A stretch of 64,000 nucleotides of DNA from Dyella japonica DSM 16301. GTDB taxonomy: Bacteria; Pseudomonadota; Gammaproteobacteria; Xanthomonadales; Rhodanobacteraceae. Below are positions 20,263 to 30,460 of this stretch, in pieces. Under the pieces are notes generated by a model. It ran no database searches. It was not told the origin of the DNA and saw nothing but the letters and a program-made list of their open reading frames with translations. Each line of letters begins with the position of its first letter. Position 1 is the first letter of the stretch. The stretch is from assembly GCF_001010355.1 (NCBI RefSeq), contig NZ_JPLA01000030.1, positions 142,759-206,758 on the forward strand, given 5' to 3'. Both the position numbers and the translations under genes were made by a program.

Positions 20263-22059
20263 ATGTCCGCACGCCCATCCCGCTGTTCGCGTCTTTACGC
20301 CGTCACGGTCCTCGCCGCGATGACGAGCTTTTACGTGGGGCACGCCGCGGCCGAGGACATCAGTCGTGGTGATCGCTACTCGGGCAACAGCTGGGCCTCG
20401 CGCTCGCCGGTGATCGCGCAGCACGGCATCGCCGCGACCGAGCAGCCGCTCGCCTCGCAGGTCGCCATCGACATCCTCAAGAAGGGCGGTAGCGCGGTGG
20501 ATGCGGCGATTGCCGCCAATGCTGCGCTGGGCCTGATGGAGCCGGTGCTCAACGGCATCGGCGGCGACTGCTTCGTGATCGTGTGGGATCCCAAGACGCG
20601 CAAGCTCTACGGCTATAACGGCTCCGGCCCGTCGGCCAAGGGGCGCGATCTGGCCAGGATGCAGGCCGAGGTGAAGGCCGCCTATGCCAAGGCCGGCATG
20701 CCGATCAAGGATCACATTCCTTCGGTGGGCTCACTCCCGATCACGGTGCCGGGTACGGTGGATGCGTGGTTCGCGCTGCACGAGAAGTTCGGCAAGCTGC
20801 CCATCGCCGACGATCTGGCGCCCACCATCGCCTATGCGAAGGACGGCTTTCCCATCACCCAGCTGGTGGCCAAATACTGGAAGGGCAACTTCGCCGCGTT
20901 CGAGCGCGAGAAGGGCTTGATCGAGGAACTGGACAACGCCCGCCACACCTATCTCATCGACGGGCACACGCCCGCCGAAGGCGAGGTGTTTCGCAATCCC
21001 GATCTTGCCCGCACGCTCAGCATGATTGCCGAGGGCGGCCGCGACGCGTTCTACAAGGGCGCCATCGCCCACACCATGGACGCCTATTTCAAGCGCATTG
21101 GCGGCGACCTGCGCTACGACGATTTCGCCAGCTACCACGGCGAGTGGGTGACGCCGCAGTCGGTGAATTATCGCGGTGTCGATGTCTACGAACTGCCGCC
21201 GAACGGGCAGGGTTTCGCGGCGCTGGAAATGCTGCAGATACTCAAGGGTTTTGACCTGCGCAAGATGGGCGTGGGCAGCGCCGACGCCATCACCGCGATG
21301 CTTGAAGCCAAGCGCCTGGCCTATGAAGACCTGGCCAAGTTCTACGCCGATCCAAACTTCGTCAAGGTACCGATGAAGGGCCTGATTTCCGAAGGCTACG
21401 CCGAGCAGCGGCGCAAGGAGATCCATCTGGATCACGCCAATCCTTCGATCGGTCCCGGCGATCCGCGCCTGTTCAATGGCGACACCACGTATTTCGCCAC
21501 CGCGGACAAGGACGGCATGATGGTATCGATCATCCAGTCCAACTATCGCGGCATGGGCTCGGGCCTGGTGGCCGACGGACTGGGCTTCATGTTCCAGGAT
21601 CGCGGCGAGCTGTATTCGCTCAAGCCCAAGGCCGCCAATGTGTATGCCGCGGGCAAGCGGCCGTTCCACACCATCATCCCGGGCTTTGCCATGAAGGATG
21701 GCGAGCCGTGGCTGGCGTTCGGCGTGATGGGCGGCGACATGCAGCCCCAGGCCCATGTGCAGGTGCTGACCAATATCATCGATTTCGGCATGAACGTGCA
21801 GGACGCCGGCGACGCTGCGCGCTGGCGCCACTACGGCAACGCCGAGCCGACCGGCGAGCCCTCGCTCGGCATCGGCAAAGTCGAGATGGAGTCGGGTTTT
21901 GACGCCAATGTGAAGGCGCAATTGACACAACGCGGCTATACGATCGAGCCGGGCACGGGCAATTTCGGTGGCTACGAGGCCATCCTGTTCGACCCGAAGC
22001 AGCGGGTGTACTGGGGCGCCACCGAAATGCGCAAGGATGGCGAGGTGGTCGGCTACTGA
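20263..22059 (+). CDS. ggt: Gamma-glutamyltransferase family protein
   Basis: Gamma-glutamyltransferase/acylase of 598 aa, made as a periplasmic precursor that cleaves itself into two subunits. A signal peptide covers about residues 1-30. The N-terminal part has 'HGIAATEQPLASQVAIDIL' and 'NGIGGDCFVIVW'. The new N-terminal nucleophile is Thr408 in 'NGDTTYFATADKDGMMVS', where E. coli has TTHYS. 'NYRGMGSGLV' and 'VMGGDMQPQAHVQ' follow in the small subunit. Family members act on glutathione, gamma-glutamyl amides or cephalosporins. The Tyr after the Thr pair departs from the usual His, so the substrate range may differ from classical GGT. Confidence 0.9.
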   Translation: MSARPSRCSRLYAVTVLAAMTSFYVGHAAAEDISRGDRYSGNSWASRSPVIAQHGIAATEQPLASQVAIDILKKGGSAVDAAIAANAALGLMEPVLNGIGGDCFVIVWDPKTRKLYGYNGSGPSAKGRDLARMQAEVKAAYAKAGMPIKDHIPSVGSLPITVPGTVDAWFALHEKFGKLPIADDLAPTIAYAKDGFPITQLVAKYWKGNFAAFEREKGLIEELDNARHTYLIDGHTPAEGEVFRNPDLARTLSMIAEGGRDAFYKGAIAHTMDAYFKRIGGDLRYDDFASYHGEWVTPQSVNYRGVDVYELPPNGQGFAALEMLQILKGFDLRKMGVGSADAITAMLEAKRLAYEDLAKFYADPNFVKVPMKGLISEGYAEQRRKEIHLDHANPSIGPGDPRLFNGDTTYFATADKDGMMVSIIQSNYRGMGSGLVADGLGFMFQDRGELYSLKPKAANVYAAGKRPFHTIIPGFAMKDGEPWLAFGVMGGDMQPQAHVQVLTNIIDFGMNVQDAGDAARWRHYGNAEPTGEPSLGIGKVEMESGFDANVKAQLTQRGYTIEPGTGNFGGYEAILFDPKQRVYWGATEMRKDGEVVGY

Positions 22060-22163
22060 GGCTGCGCTCGGGGCAGCCCGGTTAGCCGAAAGAGTCGATT
22101 GTTTTTACGAGCGCCGGCCCCAATGATGGAGGGGCCGCAAGATGTCATCGGTCGAGGTTAGTC

Positions 22164-23138
22164 ATGGCCCACCACATCATCGAGCTCATCGCCCAATACG
22201 GGCTGCTGCTGGTGTTCGTCAACGTGCTGATCGAGCAGGCCGGTGTGCCGTTGCCGGCCGTGCCGACCATGATCGTCGCCGGCGCCCTGGCCTCGACCGA
22301 GCGCCTGCCGTTGAGCGGCGTGGTCGCGGTGGCGGTGCTGGCCTGCCTGCTGGCCGACTATGCCTGGTATGCGGCGGGCCGCTATTTTGGCGGCGGGGTG
22401 ATGCGCACGCTGTGCCGGATCTCCTTGTCGCCCGATTCCTGCGTGAAGCAATCGGAGCTGCGCTTCCAGCGCTGGCGCGGCGGCGTGCTGCTGCTGGCCA
22501 AGTTCGTGCCGGGTCTCTCTACCGTGGCGCCGCCGCTGGTTGGTGCGATGGGACTGCGGACGGCACCGTTCGTGTTTTTCGATGGTGTGGGATCGCTGCT
22601 CTGGGTCGGCGTGGCGGTGAGCCTGGGCTATGTGTTCTCGACCCAGATCGATGACCTGCTGGTCACCCTGGCCAATGCCGGCAGCGTGGCGCTGATGCTG
22701 ATCGGCAGCCTGCTGGTGCTCTACATCATCATGAAGTGGTGGCAGCGCCATCGCCTGATCCGCGCCTTGCGCATGGCGCGCATCACCGTGCAGGAACTCA
22801 ACGACGAATTGAACAAGGGCCGCACTCCGGCCATCGTGGACGTGCGTTCGGAAGCGGCGCGCATACTCGATTCGCGCGTCATCCCCGGCGCCCTGCTGGC
22901 CGATGTGAACAGCGTCGACCTGATCGTCAATGCGGTGCCGCTGGATGCGGAGCTGGTGATCTATTGCACCTGCCCGAACGAGGCTTCGGCCGCCCTGGTG
23001 GCCAAGGCGCTGATGTCGCGTGGGTATAAACGGGTGCGTCCGTTGCTGGGTGGGCTGGATGCTTGGGATGAGGCCGGCTACCCGGTCAATCGCGCGCCGG
23101 CGGCGAATGATGGCAACGTGATTTCCCACGCCGTCTGA
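22164..23138 (+). CDS. DedA family membrane protein fused to rhodanese domain
   Basis: Fusion of 324 aa. Residues 1-200 are a DedA/SNARE-associated (VTT) membrane domain with the conserved 'EQAGVPLPAVPTMIVAGAL' entry and 'AKFVPGLSTVAPPLVG' reentrant motif containing the family F/RxxPG. A linker after the last helix ('IIMKWWQRHRLIRALRMAR') leads to a rhodanese domain (about 210-310) with active Cys in 'VIYCTCPNEASAALVA'. DedA proteins act in membrane-lipid flipping; the rhodanese half could read a sulfur or redox state. The loop carries an unusual CxC. Function of the fusion is unknown. Confidence 0.9.
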   Translation: MAHHIIELIAQYGLLLVFVNVLIEQAGVPLPAVPTMIVAGALASTERLPLSGVVAVAVLACLLADYAWYAAGRYFGGGVMRTLCRISLSPDSCVKQSELRFQRWRGGVLLLAKFVPGLSTVAPPLVGAMGLRTAPFVFFDGVGSLLWVGVAVSLGYVFSTQIDDLLVTLANAGSVALMLIGSLLVLYIIMKWWQRHRLIRALRMARITVQELNDELNKGRTPAIVDVRSEAARILDSRVIPGALLADVNSVDLIVNAVPLDAELVIYCTCPNEASAALVAKALMSRGYKRVRPLLGGLDAWDEAGYPVNRAPAANDGNVISHAV

Positions 23139-23147
23139 TCCTGGCCG

Positions 23148-23228
23148 TGTAGGAGCGCACCCTGTGCGCGATCGCCGACCGTAGGGCGGCCTGTTCGGCC
23201 GCGTTCGCGCACAGGGTGCGCTCCTACA
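23148..23228. repeat. REP-like inverted repeat, copy 3
   Basis: Perfect 24-bp inverted arms at 23148-23171 and 23205-23228 with a 33-bp spacer. The core equals the other two copies, but the outer end reads TGTAGGAG instead of TGTGGGAG, changed on both arms. The paired change keeps the stem intact, as expected for a structure under selection or copied as a unit. It lies between the DedA-rhodanese gene and the kdp locus. Confidence 0.85.
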
Positions 23229-23356
23229 AAGGTTTTGCAGCGCCCCGGGGCAAATTTTTACGGCTTCTATACGCGGCAGGGTAAATTCGCTACCCCTTTC
23301 TTATGCGCCCCTTCCGACACTAGCACCCGTTAACCAAGACGGTGAGTCGGACTTCG
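23229..23356 (+). promoter_or_regulatory. Candidate kdp promoter/operator region
   Basis: This 128-bp region must hold the kdp promoter. It has a T-rich stretch AAATTTTTACGG (23262-23273) followed by TCTATAC, loosely like the T-rich site used by E. coli KdpE, and a short dyad GGGTA-AATTCGC-TACCC (23279-23295). No convincing -35/-10 pair can be assigned by eye. Confidence 0.3.
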
Positions 23357-23449
23357 ATGGACGCCCTTTACATCCTTTTTTCCCTCGTGCTGTTCGCGGC
23401 GGCGCTCGGCTTTCTGCTGATCTGCGACCGCCTCGGCCGCCGTCCCTGA
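23357..23449 (+). CDS. 30-aa membrane peptide at head of kdp operon
   Basis: A 30-residue peptide beginning MDALYILFSL and ending CDRLGRRP. It has a single hydrophobic helix and a basic C terminus, so the C terminus is probably cytoplasmic. It starts 157 bp before kdpF. Small proteins of this form, with a hydrophobic stretch and a C-terminal C(D/E)RL motif, are something I recall from the head of other kdp operons, where they are usually left unannotated. It may be a second small stabilising subunit of KdpFABC. Upstream of the ATG there is only a weak ribosome-binding site (GGTGAG about 11 nt before). Confidence 0.55.
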   Translation: MDALYILFSLVLFAAALGFLLICDRLGRRP

Positions 23450-23513
23450 TCGCTGCTCGTCGCCTCCGGCGGCGAGGTCACCGGCGCGCGTCTTTCCTGC
23501 GGGAGATCCACCC

Positions 23514-23606
23514 ATGAACGCTTTCTACATTGTGGCTGCCGTGATCGCGGTGGCCTTGACGGGCTACCTGTGCGTGGCCTTGCTCAAGCCGGAGTGGTTC
23601 GAATGA
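23514..23606 (+). CDS. kdpF: K+-transporting ATPase small subunit KdpF
   Basis: KdpF of 30 aa, the single-helix subunit that stabilises the KdpFABC complex. It begins [10 protein letters not shown] and ends in the family tail 'ALLKPEWFE', which matches the usual 'LLRPERF/KPEKF' ending. GGGAG lies 8 nt before the ATG. Its stop overlaps the kdpA start (ATGA), so KdpA is translationally coupled to it. Confidence 0.92.
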   Translation: MNAFYIVAAVIAVALTGYLCVALLKPEWFE

Positions 23607-25405
23607 CCAGCTTCGATATTTTCCAGGTCATCCTTTTCCTGGGCGTGCTGCTCGTGCTGATCAAGCCGGTCGGCGCCTATATGGCCATGGCGTTTGCCGA
23701 TACCCCCAACGGCGTCAATCGCGTGGGTGGCAAGCTGGAGCGTTTGCTCTATCGCCTCGCCGGCGTGCGCAGCGATGAGCAGATGGGCTGGCGCCGTTAC
23801 GCCATCGCCATGCTGGTGTTCAACATGCTCGGCCTGTTTGCGGTCTACGCATTGCAGCGACTGCAGCAGTGGCTGCCGCTGAACCCGCAGCATTTCGATG
23901 CGCTGTCGCCGGACCTGGCGATGAATACCGCGATCAGCTTTGCCAGCAATACCAACTGGCAGGCCTACGGCGGCGAAAGCGCCATGAGCTACCTGACCCA
24001 GATGCTGGGCCTGGCGGTGCAGAACTTCCTCTCGGCGGCCACCGGTATCGCGGTGTTGCTGGCGGTGGTTCGTGGCTTCACGCGTCGCAGCGCCGACAGC
24101 GTGGGCAACTTCTGGGTCGACATGACCCGCACCACGCTTTACGTGCTGGTGCCGTTCTCGCTGGTCATTGCGCTGCTGCTGTCCTCGCAGGGCGTGGTGC
24201 AGAACTTCAAGGCCTATGTCGACGTGCCGCTGGTGCAGAACACCACGGCCGTGGAAACGGTGAAGGACGCCGCCGGCAACACGGTGAAGGATGCGGCCGG
24301 CAAGGACATGACCAAGTCCACCACGGTCACCACGCAGACTTTGCCGATGGGTCCGGCTGCCTCGCAGATCGCCATCAAGCAGCTGGGCACCAACGGCGGC
24401 GGTTTCTTCAATGCGAACTCCGCGCATCCGTATGAGAACCCCACGCCGTTCAGCAACTTCATCGAGATGCTGGCGATCTTTCTGATTCCTGGGGGACTTT
24501 GCTACACCTTCGGCAGCATGGTGGGCGATCGCCGCCAGGGCTGGGCGATCCTCGCCACCATGCTGCTTATCTTTGTCCCGCTGTGCTTGGGCGCCATCGC
24601 TGCAGAACAGGCCGGCAACCCTGCGCTGCACGGACTGGCTGTGGATCAGCAAGCCTCCGCTTTCCAGGCGGGCGGGAATATGGAAGGCAAGGAAACGCGC
24701 TTCGGCATCGCTGCCAGCGGCCTGTTCGCCACCATCACCACGGCAGCCTCCTGCGGCGCAGTGAATGCCATGCACGACTCGCTCACCCCGCTGGGCGGCC
24801 TGGTGCCGATGTGGTTGATGCAGCTGGGCGAGGTGATCTTCGGCGGTGTCGGCTCGGGTCTTTACGGCATGCTCGCGTTCGCCGTGGTCGCGGTGTTCAT
24901 TGCCGGCCTGATGGTGGGGCGCACGCCGGAATACCTCGGCAAGAAGATCGAAGCGCACGAAATGAAGATGGCCAGTCTCGCCGTGCTGGTGCCGTGCGCA
25001 CTGGTGGTGATCTGCACGGCCATCGCGGTGATGACGCCAGCCGGCGTGGCCGGTGTGGCCAACCCGGGCGCGCATGGTTTCAGCGAAGTGCTGTACGCCG
25101 TGTCGTCGGCTGCGAACAACAACGGCAGCGCGTTCGGTGGACTGTCCGCCAACACCCCGTTCTGGAACGTGTTGCTGGGCGTGTGCATGTATCTGTCGCG
25201 CTTCCTGCTCGCCATTGCCATGCTCGCCATGGCCGGCTCGCTCGCTGCCAAGCGCCACGTGCCGCCCTCGGCCGGCACGCTGCCCACGCACACACCGCTG
25301 TTCGTCACCTTGCTTGCCTGCGTCGTGGTGGTGGTGGGTGCGCTCACCTTCCTGCCTGCGCTTGCGCTGGGTCCGATCGCCGAATTCCTGATGTCGGTGC
25401 GCTGA
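23603..25405 (+). CDS. kdpA: K+-transporting ATPase subunit KdpA
   Basis: KdpA of 600 aa, the channel-like K+-selective subunit of the high-affinity KdpFABC pump in the inner membrane. It has the SKT-type fourfold fold; the second selectivity loop is '[20 protein letters not shown]' (the Gly corresponding to E. coli G232 is here). Other loops contain '[18 protein letters not shown]' and '[17 protein letters not shown]'. An Ala/Lys/Thr-rich periplasmic loop around residues 215-250 is longer than average. The ATG at 23603 within the kdpF stop is chosen; an upstream reading from 23570 would lie inside kdpF. Confidence 0.98.
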   Translation: MTSFDIFQVILFLGVLLVLIKPVGAYMAMAFADTPNGVNRVGGKLERLLYRLAGVRSDEQMGWRRYAIAMLVFNMLGLFAVYALQRLQQWLPLNPQHFDALSPDLAMNTAISFASNTNWQAYGGESAMSYLTQMLGLAVQNFLSAATGIAVLLAVVRGFTRRSADSVGNFWVDMTRTTLYVLVPFSLVIALLLSSQGVVQNFKAYVDVPLVQNTTAVETVKDAAGNTVKDAAGKDMTKSTTVTTQTLPMGPAASQIAIKQLGTNGGGFFNANSAHPYENPTPFSNFIEMLAIFLIPGGLCYTFGSMVGDRRQGWAILATMLLIFVPLCLGAIAAEQAGNPALHGLAVDQQASAFQAGGNMEGKETRFGIAASGLFATITTAASCGAVNAMHDSLTPLGGLVPMWLMQLGEVIFGGVGSGLYGMLAFAVVAVFIAGLMVGRTPEYLGKKIEAHEMKMASLAVLVPCALVVICTAIAVMTPAGVAGVANPGAHGFSEVLYAVSSAANNNGSAFGGLSANTPFWNVLLGVCMYLSRFLLAIAMLAMAGSLAAKRHVPPSAGTLPTHTPLFVTLLACVVVVVGALTFLPALALGPIAEFLMSVR

Positions 25406-25429
25406 TCAGCGCACCAAGGAAGCAAATCC

Positions 25430-27511
<2,082 letters not shown>

Positions 27512-27558
27512 GTCCACTCATTACTGACGCACTACTGGAATCTCCGGAGTTCTTTGCC

Positions 27559-27759
27559 ATGCAAGTACTCAAGCTTTCCGTTTCGCTGCCCGACGACACT
27601 CACCCAGACATGGAGCTGCGTCTTTCATCAGACGACTCCGCCTGCGATGTGGTGATCGCACTGCCGGTGCAGGGTCGTCCGCGCGCACCGGTGCGCAGCA
27701 GCGAAACGCCGAACAGCGAGCAAGACGAATACGTGCTCGGCGGTTACGCCGGCATCTGA
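27559..27759 (+). CDS. Small hypothetical protein in kdp operon
   Basis: 66-aa protein, not recognised. It is hydrophilic with no signal peptide or membrane segment; the first half alternates hydrophobic residues ('VLKLSVSLPDD', 'CDVVIALPVQG') as in a short beta sheet, and the tail 'EQDEYVLGGYAGI' is acidic. CCGGAG lies about 12 nt before the ATG. It sits 47 bp after kdpB and 81 bp before the porin gene in the same direction, so it is likely co-expressed with the K+ pump. It could be a small regulator of the pump, but nothing in the sequence shows this. Confidence 0.6.
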   Translation: MQVLKLSVSLPDDTHPDMELRLSSDDSACDVVIALPVQGRPRAPVRSSETPNSEQDEYVLGGYAGI

Positions 27760-27840
27760 TGCAAAGCCGCGGAACAGCGGCCCCACCCTCTCTACCCACA
27801 GAAAAGGACGGCTCGCCCCGAGCCGGTTTCAGGAACACCC

Positions 27841-29334
27841 ATGATGTCCAAGAAGCTTCTTTCGTTTGCATTGTTGTTGGCGCTCGCCCCCGCAGGCGAA
27901 GCGGCCGCTGCGGCGGCGCCGGTGGCGGGCACCGACGTGATGCCGGCGGCAGGTCTCGATGACGGCTCGGCCGGTGCGCCGGCGGCTGGCAGCGACGACT
28001 GCTCGCAGGGTTTCTTCTCCCGCCTGGGCGCGGCCTATCGCGCCGATGCCCAGCCGGCCGACCCGAACGCGCCTGCCGCTCCGCGGCGCGCGATGGATGC
28101 GCCGCTGGATTCCCCGCCGTTCCCCAATGGCGAATGGCAGCTCGGCGGCGTGGCCGCACCCATCGGTGTGCCGGTGGCCTATGGTCAGTATCCGCTGCAG
28201 AAAGCGCTGTCGTGCACCAAGCTCGGCAACTGGATGAAGCGCAACCGCATCGAGGTCAATGGCTGGATCAATCCCTCGGCCAATGTCAGTTCGTCGAGCT
28301 TCACCAACTATCCGTTGTCGTATGCGACGCGTCCCAATCGCGTGGAATTCGACCAGTTCGTGTTCAACATCACGCGCGTCGAAGATACCGTGCAGACTGA
28401 CCACGTGGACTGGGGTTTCAACATCTCCACGCTGTACGGCTACGACTATCACTACACGGTGACCAAGGGCGTGTTCAGCAACCAGCTGCTGAATCATCCC
28501 AATTCGAACGGCCCGCTGCCGGGTAAGGTCTACGGCATCGATCCGATGCTGTTCTATTACGACCTGTACATCCCTACGGTGGCCGAGGGCATGGTAGTGC
28601 GCATCGGCCGCTACCTGTCGCTGCCCGATATCGAAGCGCAGTTCTCGCCGCAGAACTACCTGGTCACGCACTCGATCCTGTACACGGTCGATCCGTATAC
28701 CCAGACCGGCATCATGACCACGACCAAGCTCAGCCAGCAGTGGACGCTGCAGCTGGGTGTGAACGCCAGCAACGACACGGCGCCGTGGAACCGTTCGGCA
28801 CGCCCCTCGCTGCAGGCCTGCGTGCGCTGGGTGTCGAAAGACAACAACGACATGCTGTACCCCTGCGTCAACAACTGGAACACCTCCGACTACAACTACA
28901 ACAACGTGCAGATGTACGTGATGACCTGGGGCCACCGCTTCAGCCAGAGCGTGCACATGCAGACGGAGGCCTACTACATGTACGGCCGCAATATCCCGGG
29001 CTTCGGGCCGGATGGCGAACCGGGCGTGGTTGCCTCCTCGCCGTATCCGGGCAAGGCGGGCGAGTACGGCGTGGTGAACTACCTCAACTTCGAGTTGAAC
29101 TCGAGCAACATGATTTCGTTCCGCAACGAGTTCTACAACGACCAGAAGGGCCAGCGCACCGGCTACGCCACCAAGTACAGCAGCCACACGCTGGGCCTCA
29201 CGCACTGGGTGTCGTCGGACTTGGAGATCCGTCCGGAGATCCGCTACGAGCACTCCTACGACGTGAATGCGTACAACGCCGGCAAGAAGAACTACCAGGC
29301 GATCGCGCTGGTTGACGCGATCCTCCACTACTAA
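27841..29334 (+). CDS. Outer-membrane beta-barrel porin (BBP2-like) within kdp operon
   Basis: Predicted outer-membrane porin of 497 aa. A signal peptide (about residues 1-22) and an Ala/Pro/Asp-rich linker precede a region of alternating aromatic strands typical of the BBP2/OmpL-like porin family, for example '[17 protein letters not shown]' in essence, '[18 protein letters not shown]', '[15 protein letters not shown]' and the C-terminal '[12 protein letters not shown]'. It ends in Tyr ('VDAILHY'), as many barrels end in an aromatic residue. It lies between the 66-aa gene and kdpC, 10 bp before kdpC. The context suggests K+ entry through the outer membrane under K+ limitation; that is inference. 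Confidence 0.8.
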   Translation: MMSKKLLSFALLLALAPAGEAAAAAAPVAGTDVMPAAGLDDGSAGAPAAGSDDCSQGFFSRLGAAYRADAQPADPNAPAAPRRAMDAPLDSPPFPNGEWQLGGVAAPIGVPVAYGQYPLQKALSCTKLGNWMKRNRIEVNGWINPSANVSSSSFTNYPLSYATRPNRVEFDQFVFNITRVEDTVQTDHVDWGFNISTLYGYDYHYTVTKGVFSNQLLNHPNSNGPLPGKVYGIDPMLFYYDLYIPTVAEGMVVRIGRYLSLPDIEAQFSPQNYLVTHSILYTVDPYTQTGIMTTTKLSQQWTLQLGVNASNDTAPWNRSARPSLQACVRWVSKDNNDMLYPCVNNWNTSDYNYNNVQMYVMTWGHRFSQSVHMQTEAYYMYGRNIPGFGPDGEPGVVASSPYPGKAGEYGVVNYLNFELNSSNMISFRNEFYNDQKGQRTGYATKYSSHTLGLTHWVSSDLEIRPEIRYEHSYDVNAYNAGKKNYQAIALVDAILHY

Positions 29335-29344
29335 GGTGAAATCC

Positions 29345-29914
29345 ATGGGCAAGCTGATTCGCAGCGCCATCGTGATGCTGCTCCTGATGACCGTGATCAC
29401 CGGCGTGGCCTACCCGCTGGTGGTCACCGGTGTAGCCCAGGTGCTGTTCCCGTCGCAGGCGAACGGCAGCCTGATCGACAGGGAAGGCAAGCCGATCGGC
29501 TCCACGCTGATCGGCCAGTCGTTCGACGACCCCAAGTATTTCTGGGGTCGTCCTTCGGCCACCTCGCCGCAGCCCAACAACGCGCTGTCGTCGTCGGGCT
29601 CGAACCTGGGGCCGACCAATCCGGCCCTGACGGATGCCGTGAAGCAGCGCATTGAAGCGCTGCGTGCGGTGGATCCAGGCAACACGGCGGCCGTGCCGGT
29701 GGATCTGGTGACGGCCTCGGCCAGCGGACTGGATCCTGAGATCTCGCCGGCAGCGGCGGCTTATCAGGTGTCGCGGGTGGCTCGGTTGCGGGGCATGAGT
29801 GAGTCGCAGGTGAGGTCGATGGTGATCATGGCGACGACGGGGCGGCAGTTTGGGATGTTGGGGGAGGCACGGGTCAATGTGCTTAAGCTGAATTTGGCGT
29901 TGGATGGACGATGA
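29345..29914 (+). CDS. kdpC: K+-transporting ATPase subunit KdpC
   Basis: KdpC of 189 aa, the single-span subunit that raises ATP affinity of the KdpFABC complex. One N-terminal membrane helix (about residues 8-30, '[17 protein letters not shown]') is followed by the periplasmic domain with '[20 protein letters not shown]', '[13 protein letters not shown]' and '[21 protein letters not shown]'. All are family signatures. The ATG at 29345 is right after the porin stop and follows AAGGTGAA. The next kdp gene is separated by about 546 bp of repeats. Confidence 0.97.
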   Translation: MGKLIRSAIVMLLLMTVITGVAYPLVVTGVAQVLFPSQANGSLIDREGKPIGSTLIGQSFDDPKYFWGRPSATSPQPNNALSSSGSNLGPTNPALTDAVKQRIEALRAVDPGNTAAVPVDLVTASASGLDPEISPAAAAYQVSRVARLRGMSESQVRSMVIMATTGRQFGMLGEARVNVLKLNLALDGR

Positions 29915-29916
29915 GC

Positions 29917-29975
29917 CATCACTTCTCCCTCTCCCCGCCGGGGAGAGGGCCGGGGTGAGGGGCGGGTGCTCGCGG
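29917..29975. repeat. 59-bp direct repeat A in kdpC-kdpD gap
   Basis: A 59-bp segment starting CATCACTTCTCCCTCTCCCC and ending GGTGCTCGCGG. It repeats at 30321-30379 in the same orientation with a few substitutions. It contains an internal dyad CCCTCTCCCC/GGGGAGAGGG. Similar CT-rich/GA-rich dyads followed by GGGGTGAGGGG are common intergenic repeats in many proteobacteria. Confidence 0.8.
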
Positions 29976-29997
29976 GAACGTTTCATCATTGCCGTCA

Positions 29998-30015
29998 TCC
30001 CGGCGCAGGCCGGGA
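29998..30015. repeat. Short hairpin repeat (TCCCGGC/GCCGGGA)
   Basis: TCCCGGC (29998-30004) pairs with GCCGGGA (30009-30015) around loop GCAG, preceded by GTCA and followed by TCCAG. A related hairpin, TCCTGC-GAAA-GCAGGA, is at 63685-63700 and in both places it lies upstream of the 228-bp repeat. The paired differences between the copies keep the stem. Confidence 0.6.
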
Positions 30016-30058
30016 TCCAGGTGCAGTGAGCTTCGATCGTTGCGTTCCCGCCAGCGTG

Positions 30059-30284
30059 CCGCCTACGCGGCGGGCGTTTCGATCGGCTGCCGCCGCTCGA
30101 GTCACTTTTCTTTGCTGGCCCAAAGAAAAGTAACCCAAAGAAATGGCCTGATAACGCCCGCAGCATTGTGTTGGGATAAGCCCGAGCGCTCGAGGCACGC
30201 CGTCAGGGAACAACCTCCGAGGGTTCACAGCGGATACTTCCAAGCGCTGCGCAACGCGCCCGAATCGCTGAGGACTTAAAGCGG
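30059..30284 (+). repeat. Dispersed ~228-bp structured repeat, copy 1
   Basis: A 226-bp segment, from CCGCCTACGCGGCGGGCG to GGACTTAAAGCGG, that recurs in the same orientation at 63773-64000 with high identity. It holds a perfect 11-bp hairpin, ACTTTTCTTTG (30104-30114) and CAAAGAAAAGT (30121-30131) around loop CTGGCC, then a second CAAAGAAA box at 30136-30143 that could pair with the same left arm. No open reading frame looks genuine. The strand given is arbitrary, chosen to match kdpD. It could be a mobile non-coding repeat, a structured RNA leader of kdpD, or both. Confidence 0.85.
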
Positions 30285-30320
30285 AGGCTCGCTTCGCATC
30301 GCCCCGTGCAGTGCGGTGCA

Positions 30321-30379
30321 CATCACTTCTCCCTCTCCCCTGCGGGGAGAGGGTTGGGGTGAGGGGCGGGTGCTCGCGG
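30321..30379. repeat. 59-bp direct repeat B in kdpC-kdpD gap
   Basis: Second copy of the 59-bp segment at 29917-29975, same orientation, with an internal dyad CCCCTGCGGGG in place of CCCCGCCGGGG. Together the two copies bracket about 345 bp that includes the dispersed repeat, which suggests that the whole block arose by insertion or by recombination between repeats. Confidence 0.8.
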
Positions 30380-30460
30380 CAGCGTTGCTATCTGCTTGGT
30401 GCACTATCCGCCCCGAACCCCAAGTCCTACCCTTATCCCACCACCTCCCCAACGACACCC

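Noticed and set aside
29989..30279. Short frames inside the repeat copies (also near 63600-63900)
   Set aside because: The two copies carry a one-base difference in the hairpin that shifts frame, so the repeat is not under selection as a protein.
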